This document shows positions 1-5,395 of a stretch of 5,544 nt of DNA, one piece after another. The stretch comes from DATBAK01 sp036787815. GTDB taxonomy: Bacteria > Actinomycetota > Acidimicrobiia > IMCC26256 > PALSA-610. The DNA is taken from contig DAIQOP010000265.1 of the NCBI GenBank assembly GCA_036787815.1, positions 1-5,544 on the forward strand. Reading direction: 5' to 3'. The translations under genes were made by a program, and so were the position numbers. The number at the start of each line of letters is the position of its first letter. Position 1 is the stretch's first letter. Under the pieces are notes generated by a model that worked only from the letters and a program-made list of their open reading frames with translations, searched no databases and had not been told where the DNA came from.

Positions 1-359
1 GACACGATTTCGCGCTGTTTGCAGTGGTGCTCGCCGCGCTCGCGTGCACCCGTGACACCTATGCCGTCGTGCTGCTCGTCGTCGCGGTGATCGCCGGTGC
101 GGTCGCGCTGGTGCGGCGCGATCTCCGCCCGCGCGACCGCGCGTTGCTCCTTGGGATCGGCGTGGTCGCGTTCCTCGTCGTGCCGCATTTCATGGTTGCC
201 TGGCACGGCGACGCGCTCGAGACCGACCGCCACATCATCAGCGCCGCAACTCAGCTGCGGATCGTGCAGTGGATCGTCACCGCGTTGAGCCTCGACGCAG
301 TGCTCGAGTGGAGAGCGAAGTGGTCGCAGCGAGCGTTGCCACCCGCTTGGGCCTCGTGA
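1..359 (+). CDS. Polytopic membrane protein, C-terminal part (partial); shortened paralogue of the next gene
   Basis: The gene enters from the left edge: the frame is open from base 3 with no need for an internal start, and gives 118 visible residues ending in TGA at 357-359. It begins with a hydrophobic segment containing CTRDTYAV, then a basic LVRRDLRPRDR stretch, a second hydrophobic segment, the loop motif WHGDALETDRH, a last hydrophobic segment and a short polar tail. Both ends match the downstream protein (RDTYAP and WHGDALEIDRH; about 31 of 44 residues identical around the second motif). The roughly 175 residues that lie between those blocks in the downstream protein, including its extracytoplasmic loop, are absent, and the join is in frame. 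It may be a degenerate or a specialised paralogue. The function is not known; GT-C-like membrane transferase ancestry is inferred from the neighbour. Its stop overlaps the next start as GTGA. Confidence 0.75.
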   Translation, partial: HDFALFAVVLAALACTRDTYAVVLLVVAVIAGAVALVRRDLRPRDRALLLGIGVVAFLVVPHFMVAWHGDALETDRHIISAATQLRIVQWIVTALSLDAVLEWRAKWSQRALPPAWAS

Positions 360-1867
360 TCGGCGCGTCCACGAGCACGCCGGGGCCATCGTCTGGTCCC
401 TTGGTCGGAGAGCCTGAGCGCGGGTCACCGATCGCGTTCGCGGTGCCGGTCGCGGCGCTCTTTGCTGCGTCGCTGATGGGCTACGCGTGCTGGGCCACGT
501 TCAGCGGTCACGGTCGGTTCATCGCGTTGCGCGTCGGTTACGGTCCCGATTCCACGGTCTACGTCGCGGCGGCCCGCGCTCCGATGTGGAGTCTCAAGTT
601 TCTCGCCACGCCCGACGGAGCGCCGTTCCTCTTTCCGCTGCTGGCGAAGCTGTGCCTCCGCAACCTGCGGGCGATCGTGATCCTCCAGAGCGGCATTGCC
701 ACGGTGTGCTGGATCTACCTCGCTCGCACCATCGCGATGCGGCTCCGCACTCCCGCGGTGCGCAGCCTGACGTTCGCGGTTCTCCTTCTCCTCGGAGCGA
801 GCCCCGCGGTTCTGCTATGGAACGCGACCATCGCAACGGAGTCGCTCTCGGTGTCGTTGCTCTGCCTGGTCATCGCCCTCCTCGTGCGAGTCGCGAGTGG
901 TGCTCGCCGTCGCGAGCGTGTTGCTTTCGTCGTGGTGCTCGTCCTGCTCGCGTGCGTGCGCGACACGTACGCGCCGCTGCTGCTGGTGGTGGCGGTGATC
1001 GCCGCGTTGGTCGCCGTGGCCCGCCGCGACGCGCGCCGCTACGGTGTGATTGTTGCCGCGGCGTGTGCGGTCGCCGCGGTCGTGAACATCGGGCTCTCGA
1101 ATCACGCCGGTCGTTGGTTCGACCCACTCGACGAGACGATCGCCGTCAGACTCCTCGGCGATCACACCGCAACGACGTACTTTGTCGAGCACGGGATGCC
1201 CCTCGATGCTCGTGTGCGTGCCCTGCACAAGGAGGGGGGACTCGCGTACCTCGCGCACAGCGTCCCGTTCGGCCGCGAGTACGCGCCGTACAAGCATTGG
1301 CTCCTCACGCGCGGCCGGTCGACATACTCGAGCTTCTTGCTCACCCACCCGGTGTACGACGTCGTGGAGCCGTTTGACGACCGGGGAAAGCTCTTGACTC
1401 CGAAGGTACGTGGCTACGGCTGGGTGTACCACGACGAGCCCCGCGGGGTGTTCACGGTCGTCGGGTCGGTCGGCTTCCCCGGCTCGCTTGTACTCGCGGA
1501 GATCTGGACCGGTCTGGCCGGGGTCTGCGGGTGTGTCTTGTGGCGTCTCCGGCGCGACCGCGCGCTGCTGATCGCGACGGGACTCCTGGCGCTCCTCGTC
1601 GTGCCCTACTTCTTCGTCGTCTGGCACGGCGATGCTCTGGAGATCGACCGGCACTCGCTGAGTGTCGCGGTGCAGCTGCGCATCGTGCTGTGGGTCGTCA
1701 CCGCGATGGCGCTCGACTCGGTGCTCGAGCACGGCGGGCAGCACGGCCGGTCGGCTCACCGCCGAAAGCGGCTCAGTAGAAGCGAGAGCGGAGCCCGAGC
1801 CAGACGAAGGCCAGGAGAAGTGCTGACGCGAGCCCGAGCAGCGCGCCGACGGGCGAGGCCTTCCTGA
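356..1867 (+). CDS. Polytopic membrane protein, probable GT-C-type glycosyltransferase or relative
   Basis: About 503 residues from GTG 356, chosen because it forms a GTGA overlap with the preceding stop; there is no clear ribosome binding site, so coupling is likely. A polar N-terminus of about 25 residues is followed by TM1 (about 26-48), then a loop with GPDSTVY (63-69) that resembles the first-loop acidic motif of GT-C transferases. Next come several TM helices, WNATIATES (155-163), RDTYAP (202-207), a long extracytoplasmic section (about 245-365), further TMs, WHGDALEIDRH (423-433) and a last TM (437-455). The C-terminus from about 456 is a strongly basic Arg/Ser tail, part of which is encoded antisense to the end of the convergent DUF2142 gene. 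The many helices, the early acidic loop and the glycosyltransferase neighbours favour a lipid-linked-sugar-using transferase acting outside the membrane. No specific family or substrate is recognised. Confidence 0.82.
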   Translation: MIGASTSTPGPSSGPLVGEPERGSPIAFAVPVAALFAASLMGYACWATFSGHGRFIALRVGYGPDSTVYVAAARAPMWSLKFLATPDGAPFLFPLLAKLCLRNLRAIVILQSGIATVCWIYLARTIAMRLRTPAVRSLTFAVLLLLGASPAVLLWNATIATESLSVSLLCLVIALLVRVASGARRRERVAFVVVLVLLACVRDTYAPLLLVVAVIAALVAVARRDARRYGVIVAAACAVAAVVNIGLSNHAGRWFDPLDETIAVRLLGDHTATTYFVEHGMPLDARVRALHKEGGLAYLAHSVPFGREYAPYKHWLLTRGRSTYSSFLLTHPVYDVVEPFDDRGKLLTPKVRGYGWVYHDEPRGVFTVVGSVGFPGSLVLAEIWTGLAGVCGCVLWRLRRDRALLIATGLLALLVVPYFFVVWHGDALEIDRHSLSVAVQLRIVLWVVTAMALDSVLEHGGQHGRSAHRRKRLSRSESGARARRRPGEVLTRARAARRRARPS

Positions 1868-3200
1868 CGCGGCCGACCACGCGCTCCGGTACGGCGGCCA
1901 AGAGCACGACCGGGAGGAGCGGCAGAAGGTAGCGGCCCTGAAACGCCTCGATGCGGGGGCTGCCGACGGCGTTCCAGCCGGTGTAGGCCAGCAGCATCAA
2001 GGCGAGGAACGTCGCGGCCCCGATGCCCAAGAGCAGCGCGCGGCTGCGCCACCCGAGAACCAACTCCGATCGCGGGTCGGCCACGAACGAAGATGCGGCT
2101 GCGATGGCCGCGGCCGCGACGATTGCGAGCACGGGCAATCGCCACAAGGGCACCTGGGTGAGTGCCTCGCGCGCGAGATCGGGTCCGAACGACGAGAGCG
2201 TGCGCCCGATCGACATCGCGAAGAACCACGGATGGTGGAGGATGAAGCGCTCCTGACGGCCCGGATCGACGTGCGTGAAGGCGGTGAAGCGCCCGATCCC
2301 GAACGCGGCGAAGCCAGCTGGAAGGCGGGGCGCGACGTAGACGCGCGATGCGTAAGCGCCCCAACTCGCGGTCGCGACGAGCCCGGCGCCGGCCGCCGCC
2401 GCGACGATGCGACCGACGCGGCCCCGGTGACGCCACCATGGGATCAACAACGCAAGCGCGAAGAGGATGTAGGGCGGCTTGGCGAAACCCAACGCGATGG
2501 TCGCGATTGCCGTCTCCACGAGGCGGCCGCCGGTGACCGCTCCCGGCCGGGTGGCGGCGAGGTTGAGGGCGAGGGCGAGGACGAGGAGCGAGAGCGCGAT
2601 CGTGATGCCGTCGGCCGAGAGCATCGCCGCCTGGAACACCGTCACCGGGAGCAGCGCGACCGTTGCGAGCATCCAGGCGCGCGTCGGCATCCGGCGGACC
2701 GCGAGGCAGATCAGGCCGAGCGTGGCCAGCAGGCTGCCCAGACGGCCGAGGTACACGAGCACCAAGGTCGAGACACCGAGGGCGCGACCGACCGCCATGA
2801 GCAGCGCGGCCGGCGCGTAGGGAACCGGCGAGTAGACGGCACCCGACGGGAAGTCGAGGAACACCTTCGGTCCGCCCGGGGGATGGTCGCCGAGGTGGTG
2901 GAGGAACGCCGTGTGATCCCGGTGTGCGAGCAGCCCTTGGGTGAGTAGGCGGGCGAGATCGGTGCGCAGCCCCGACGGCACCGAGCCTCCGAGGAGGTGA
3001 CCGTGATGGGTCGCGATCAGCCCGCCTTGCGATACCTGGTACGCGCGCAGGAAGTGGATCGCCTCGTCGTAGCCGGCGAGCGGTGGCGTGAGGAACGCGA
3101 AGCCAAGGCCGGCGATGAGGCCGATCGTTGCGACGGCGAGATCTGGTCGCGTCCGCCACGCGGCGAGCCGGGAGTGTCCGGTGGGCGGCCGATCTTGCAA
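1773..3200 (-). CDS. DUF2142 family polytopic membrane protein
   Basis: 475 residues from a TTG at 3200-3198; no ATG or GTG occurs in frame before the first conserved motif, so the exact start is uncertain. Recognised as DUF2142 by the order of its motifs: PPLAGYDEAIHFLRAYQVS (39-57) after TM1, VYSPVPYAPAA (122-132), SADGIT (195-200), FAKPPYILFALAL (239-251) and VGSPRIEAFQGRYLLPLLP (412-430) before the final helices. About ten or more hydrophobic segments are visible and the length is normal for the family. DUF2142 proteins are typically found in cell-surface polysaccharide and glycosylation loci and have a GT-C-like layout (acidic residues in the first outer loop), but their reaction is not established. 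The gene diverges from the GT2 gene across 23 bases and converges on, and overlaps, the upstream membrane protein gene at its 3' end. Confidence 0.93.
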   Translation of the reverse strand: MQDRPPTGHSRLAAWRTRPDLAVATIGLIAGLGFAFLTPPLAGYDEAIHFLRAYQVSQGGLIATHHGHLLGGSVPSGLRTDLARLLTQGLLAHRDHTAFLHHLGDHPPGGPKVFLDFPSGAVYSPVPYAPAALLMAVGRALGVSTLVLVYLGRLGSLLATLGLICLAVRRMPTRAWMLATVALLPVTVFQAAMLSADGITIALSLLVLALALNLAATRPGAVTGGRLVETAIATIALGFAKPPYILFALALLIPWWRHRGRVGRIVAAAAGAGLVATASWGAYASRVYVAPRLPAGFAAFGIGRFTAFTHVDPGRQERFILHHPWFFAMSIGRTLSSFGPDLAREALTQVPLWRLPVLAIVAAAAIAAASSFVADPRSELVLGWRSRALLLGIGAATFLALMLLAYTGWNAVGSPRIEAFQGRYLLPLLPVVLLAAVPERVVGRVRKASPVGALLGLASALLLAFVWLGLRSRFY

Positions 3201-3207
3201 GGTGGGG

Positions 3208-3217
3208 ACGATACCCT
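3208..3217. promoter_or_regulatory. Candidate bidirectional leaderless promoter between the DUF2142 and GT2 genes
   Basis: The 23-base gap between the divergent starts holds ACGATACCCT. Read forward it contains TACCCT (3212-3217), six bases before the ATG at 3224. Read in reverse it contains TATCGT (3213-3208), seven bases before the TTG at 3200. Both fit the actinobacterial -10 consensus TANNNT at the distance expected when transcription begins at or next to the start codon. No convincing -35 box is seen on either side and neither start has a purine-rich ribosome binding site, which agrees with leaderless mRNAs. The 8-bp palindrome CTTGCAAG (3194-3201) covers the minus-strand start. This is a motif and spacing argument only. 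Confidence 0.45.
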
Positions 3218-3223
3218 GTCGCG

Positions 3224-4060
3224 ATGCTGGCGACGATGCGCGGTGCTCCGGGGTCGGGCGGGCTGCGTCGCCGGCAGCGAGCCGCCGCGAACGAGCCGAT
3301 CGGCGCGGTCGCGCGTCTCACGGTCGAAGCCGAGCCGGTCGAGCTGAAGACGCTCGTCATCATCCCGGCGTGGAACGAAGAGGACGCGCTGCCCGGCACC
3401 CTCGCCGAGCTGGCCTCGGTGCGCCCCGACCTCGACGTGGTCGTCGTCTCCGACGGCTCCACCGACCGTACCGCCGACGTGGCGCGCGCCGCGGGCGTGA
3501 CCGTCGTGGAGCTGCCCTTCAACCTCGGCATCGGCGGGGCGCTGCAGACCGGGTTCCGCTACGCGGTGCGCAACGGTTACGAGCGGGCCGTGCAGTTCGA
3601 TGCCGACGGCCAACACGACCCGGCCGAGATCGCGACGCTCTTCGCCGCGCTCGACGCCGGTGCCGACATGGTGATCGGTTCGCGGTTCGGCGAGGGCACC
3701 GTCGAGTACCGGGTGGGGCCGATGCGCCGCATGGCGATGCGCGTGCTGCGCTTCTCGATCAACTCGATGACTCACCTCGAGTTCTCCGACACGTCGTCGG
3801 GCTTCCGCGCGTTCGATCGTCCGGTGCTCGAGCTCTTCGCCGCGACCTACCCGGTCGAGTTCATGGATTCGACGGAGTCGTTGCTGCAGGCGTGCCGCGC
3901 GGGGCTGACGGTGAAGGAAACACCGACGCGCATCCGCAAGCGCCAGGCCGGTACGCCGTCGACGCGCAACTTCCGGCTCGTCTATCACTACCTCCGCCTG
4001 CTCGTGACGATGTTGAGCCAGGTGTCGCGCCGCACCCGCACGAAGGAGTCGCCGTCGTGA
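3224..4060 (+). CDS. GT2 family glycosyltransferase, polyprenyl-phosphate sugar synthase (DPM1/DPG-synthase-like)
   Basis: 278 residues from ATG 3224, which leaves the divergent gene's start free and follows a -10-like TACCCT; ATG 3236 is a near alternative. After an N-terminal extension of about 43 residues that looks unstructured, the GT-A fold motifs appear in order: LVIIPAWNEED (44-54), VSDGSTDRT (75-83) for nucleotide binding, NLGIGGALQTGFRYA (100-114), FDADGQHDP (125-133) with the DXD-type metal site, MVIGSRF (149-155) and the acceptor-side SDTSSGFRAF (188-197). No C-terminal membrane helices are present, so it is the short soluble or peripheral form. Relatives transfer a hexose from a nucleotide sugar to dolichyl or polyprenyl phosphate at the cytoplasmic face; the sugar here cannot be read from the sequence. 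It is translationally coupled to the DUF2304 gene by a GTGA overlap. Confidence 0.93.
   Translation: MLATMRGAPGSGGLRRRQRAAANEPIGAVARLTVEAEPVELKTLVIIPAWNEEDALPGTLAELASVRPDLDVVVVSDGSTDRTADVARAAGVTVVELPFNLGIGGALQTGFRYAVRNGYERAVQFDADGQHDPAEIATLFAALDAGADMVIGSRFGEGTVEYRVGPMRRMAMRVLRFSINSMTHLEFSDTSSGFRAFDRPVLELFAATYPVEFMDSTESLLQACRAGLTVKETPTRIRKRQAGTPSTRNFRLVYHYLRLLVTMLSQVSRRTRTKESPS
4043..4048 (+). promoter_or_regulatory. Ribosome binding site AAGGAG for the DUF2304 gene
   Basis: AAGGAG lies inside the end of the GT2 gene, eight bases before GTG 4057. It fixes the DUF2304 start at the GTGA overlap and is the best Shine-Dalgarno sequence in the window, which suggests the partner is made efficiently and not only by read-through from the GT2 gene. 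Confidence 0.8.
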
Positions 4061-4476
4061 GCTTTCTTGCCGCCCTGCCCGATCAGAAGTTCAGCGGAGG
4101 CTCGCTCGGCCTCTCGGGCCGGGCCCACATCCTGGTGTTCCTGGTCGTGCTGGGCGGCGCCGCGTTCGTGTTGCGGCTGCTGCGGCGGCGCCAGATGCGC
4201 GGGAAGTACACGCTGCTCTGGATGTCGGTCGGCCTCGCCGTGCTCGCGATCGCCGCGTTTCCGTCGATCCTCGACCGCACCTCGCGTTTCCTGCACATCT
4301 ACTACTCGCCGAGCACGCTGTTCCTGGCCGCCATCGCGTTCCTGCTGCTCGTATGCATCTACTTCTCGTACGAGCTCTCGCGGCTCGAGGAGCGCACGCG
4401 CATCCTCGCCGAGGAGCTCGCGATCACCCGCAGCGAGCGCGAAGCCGACCTCGCAGCCCGTGGCGAGTCGCGCTGA
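4057..4476 (+). CDS. DUF2304 family membrane protein, partner of the GT2 transferase
   Basis: 139 residues from GTG 4057, supported by the AAGGAG site and by the four-base overlap with the GT2 stop. It has three TM helices (about 22-40, 53-71 and 86-104). The first is followed by a basic LLRRRQMRGKY loop and the second by the FPSILDRTSRFLHIYYSP segment typical of DUF2304. A hydrophilic heptad-like C-terminal helix follows (about 105-135, rich in Glu, Arg and Leu) and probably forms a cytoplasmic coiled coil. DUF2304 genes very often lie directly after DPM1-like GT2 genes. A role in anchoring the transferase or handling its lipid-linked product is a reasonable inference, but no biochemical activity is established for the family. 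Size and order are normal; nothing is truncated. Confidence 0.93.
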   Translation: MSFLAALPDQKFSGGSLGLSGRAHILVFLVVLGGAAFVLRLLRRRQMRGKYTLLWMSVGLAVLAIAAFPSILDRTSRFLHIYYSPSTLFLAAIAFLLLVCIYFSYELSRLEERTRILAEELAITRSEREADLAARGESR

Positions 4477-4507
4477 CGCCCCTCACCCTCCTTCGAGGCG
4501 CTCCCCG

Positions 4508-4537
4508 GCGACAGCCGACCTCCGCGTCTTCTAGTGT
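4508..4537 (+). promoter_or_regulatory. Candidate promoter for the secreted protein gene
   Basis: GCGACA (4508-4513), four of six matches to TTGACA, is followed after 18 bases by TAGTGT (4532-4537), a TANNNT -10 box. Transcription would start near 4544 and leave a leader of about 40 bases before GTG 4586. The 109-base gap after DUF2304 supports an independent transcript. This is weak motif evidence in GC-rich DNA. Confidence 0.35.
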
Positions 4538-4585
4538 CGGTGATCGACCATTTGGGCGGTGCAATCCAGTTCGGGGGGTACATCG

Positions 4586-4969
4586 GTGAAGCGTGTCTCG
4601 GTACTCATGGTCGGAGCGTTGATGCTCGCGGCTCCGATGCTCACGAGCGGGCCGTCGGCCGTCGCGAGCACGGTGCAACCGGCGGTCGTGCGCGGCAACT
4701 ACACGATGTACGTGAACTGGAACGGCAGCCCCGGTTGGATGCCGTTCCCCATGACCCTGAATCGGAACCACACCGGAATCGACGGTTTCGGCGACGTGAT
4801 CACGTGGTCGCTGTCGGGCAAGAGCTTGCAGATGACGTTCAACGGCGGCGGCAGCAGCACGCAGTACTTCGGGACGAAGACCCGCACGGGCTTCAACCGA
4901 TTGGCCAGCCCCGGCACGATGCTCAGCGGCGGCAGCGTCGGCGTCTGGTACGCGGTCAAGACCCCGTAG
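4586..4969 (+). CDS. Small secreted beta-rich protein of unknown function
   Basis: 127 residues from GTG 4586, which has a G-rich stretch (GGGGGG, 4573-4578) seven bases upstream; an earlier GTG at 4559 would only put nine polar residues before the signal peptide. The N-terminus is a classical Sec signal: MKR, a hydrophobic core (about 4-19) and SAVA before residue 28, so cleavage after Ala27 is likely. There is no lipobox cysteine. The mature part of about 100 residues has no cysteines and is rich in Gly, Thr, Ser, Asn and aromatic residues. Its alternating strands include GNYTMYVNW, GWMPFPMTLN, VITWSLSG, LQMTFNGG, STQYFGTKT and a terminal SVGVWYAVK, suggesting a small beta barrel or sandwich of lipocalin-, avidin- or META-like size. 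No family is recognised. The glycosylation genes upstream do not by themselves indicate its role. Confidence 0.8.
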   Translation: MKRVSVLMVGALMLAAPMLTSGPSAVASTVQPAVVRGNYTMYVNWNGSPGWMPFPMTLNRNHTGIDGFGDVITWSLSGKSLQMTFNGGGSSTQYFGTKTRTGFNRLASPGTMLSGGSVGVWYAVKTP

Positions 4970-5077
4970 CGCCTGCGCCCGCGGTCGGCAGGAGCTCGCC
5001 GCGGCTGGACGGTGACGAGAGCGCGGTGCCCCAGGCGGTGCGCTGCGCCACGCGTCGAGCGCACGGTCCCGCCACGA

Positions 5078-5194
5078 CGCACGCGATTTCTGCTTGTTCG
5101 CGTTCCGTGCTCAGGAACGGATCGCGATCGAGCGAAATTCGCGGGCTCGGCGCGTGCGGGTGAATCGGATCGGGGTGAAACGGTCCCGCGGGAC
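5078..5194. repeat. 117-bp direct repeat, copy 1
   Basis: Matches 5275-5391 with six substitutions and no gaps (constant offset of 197 bases). It contains a potential stem: GTTCG (5096-5100) plus CGTTCC (5101-5106), a 7-base loop, GGAACG (5114-5119), a 9-base bulge and CGAGC (5129-5133, with one G-U pair). It also contains the palindrome GATCGCGATC (5120-5129) and ends in the 12-bp palindrome GTCCCGCGGGAC (5183-5194). It has no coding frame of note. It could be a dispersed intergenic repeat family or a structured RNA element; the sequence alone does not decide. Confidence 0.9.
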
Positions 5195-5274
5195 ACCTCC
5201 ACGGGCGATCCGCGATCCGAGACCGATCGCTCACCTCGATCGCCCGCAACGCCGATCTCGACTCACGCGCTGAG

Positions 5275-5391
5275 CGCACGCGATTTCTGCTTGTTCGCGT
5301 TCCGTGCTCAGGAACGGATCGCGACCGAACGAAATTCGCGGGTCCGGCGCGTGCGGGTGAATCGGATCGGGGCGAAGCGGTCCCGCGGGAC
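5275..5391. repeat. 117-bp direct repeat, copy 2
   Basis: Second copy, about 95% identical to 5078-5194. The stem is kept and improved: GTTCG (5293-5297) and CGTTCC (5298-5303) face GGAACG (5311-5316) and CGAAC (5326-5330), so the G-U pair of copy 1 becomes A-U here. The GATCGCGATC palindrome of copy 1 is broken by one base. The terminal palindrome is longer (GGTCCCGCGGGACC, 5379-5392) and lies three bases past the stop codon of the minus-strand gene, so the repeat forms the immediate 3' flank of that gene. Confidence 0.9.
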
Positions 5392-5395
5392 CGTC

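Larger units (their letters stand above)
4970..5395. other. Gene-free stretch between convergent genes, carrying two direct repeats
   Basis: No convincing coding frame lies in these 426 bases; the open frames crossing it on both strands are Arg/Ser/Pro-rich and lack family features. It separates the end of the secreted protein gene from the end of the minus-strand membrane protein gene, so it is a 3'-3' intergenic region. The first about 108 bases are plain GC-rich sequence. The rest is the repeat pair with its 80-base spacer, which itself contains a 9-bp inverted repeat (CGGGCGATC 5202-5210, GATCGCCCG 5238-5246). No T-rich tract of an intrinsic terminator is present. Confidence 0.7.

Noticed and set aside
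269..355. Upstream GTG start for the second membrane protein
   Set aside because: It would add 29 Arg-rich residues read out of frame through the preceding gene's conserved end; GTG 356 gives the normal GTGA coupling.
815..1759. A minus-strand open frame of 314 codons opposite the second membrane protein
   Set aside because: It has a charged His/Arg/Glu-rich composition with no domain, a typical antisense shadow of a hydrophobic gene.
3128..3223. Upstream start extending the GT2 protein by 32 residues
   Set aside because: The extension is antisense to the DUF2142 N-terminus, and the ATG at 3224 has a well-spaced -10 motif.
1756..3531. A minus-strand open frame of 591 codons overlapping the DUF2142 gene
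   Set aside because: Its translation is Arg/Pro/Ala/His-rich with no motifs or helices, while the overlapping frame is a textbook DUF2142 protein; it is a high-GC shadow.
3017..3988. A minus-strand open frame of 323 codons opposite the GT2 gene
   Set aside because: It has Arg/His/Glu-rich low-complexity content, and the plus strand carries all GT2 motifs in order.
5096..5133. Intrinsic terminator at the repeat hairpin
   Set aside because: No T-run follows the stem on either strand, so a classical Rho-independent terminator is not supported.
5078..5391. CRISPR array or transposon ends
   Set aside because: There are only two units, far longer than CRISPR repeats, with an 80-base spacer, no cas genes and no transposase; direct orientation does not fit inverted transposon ends.
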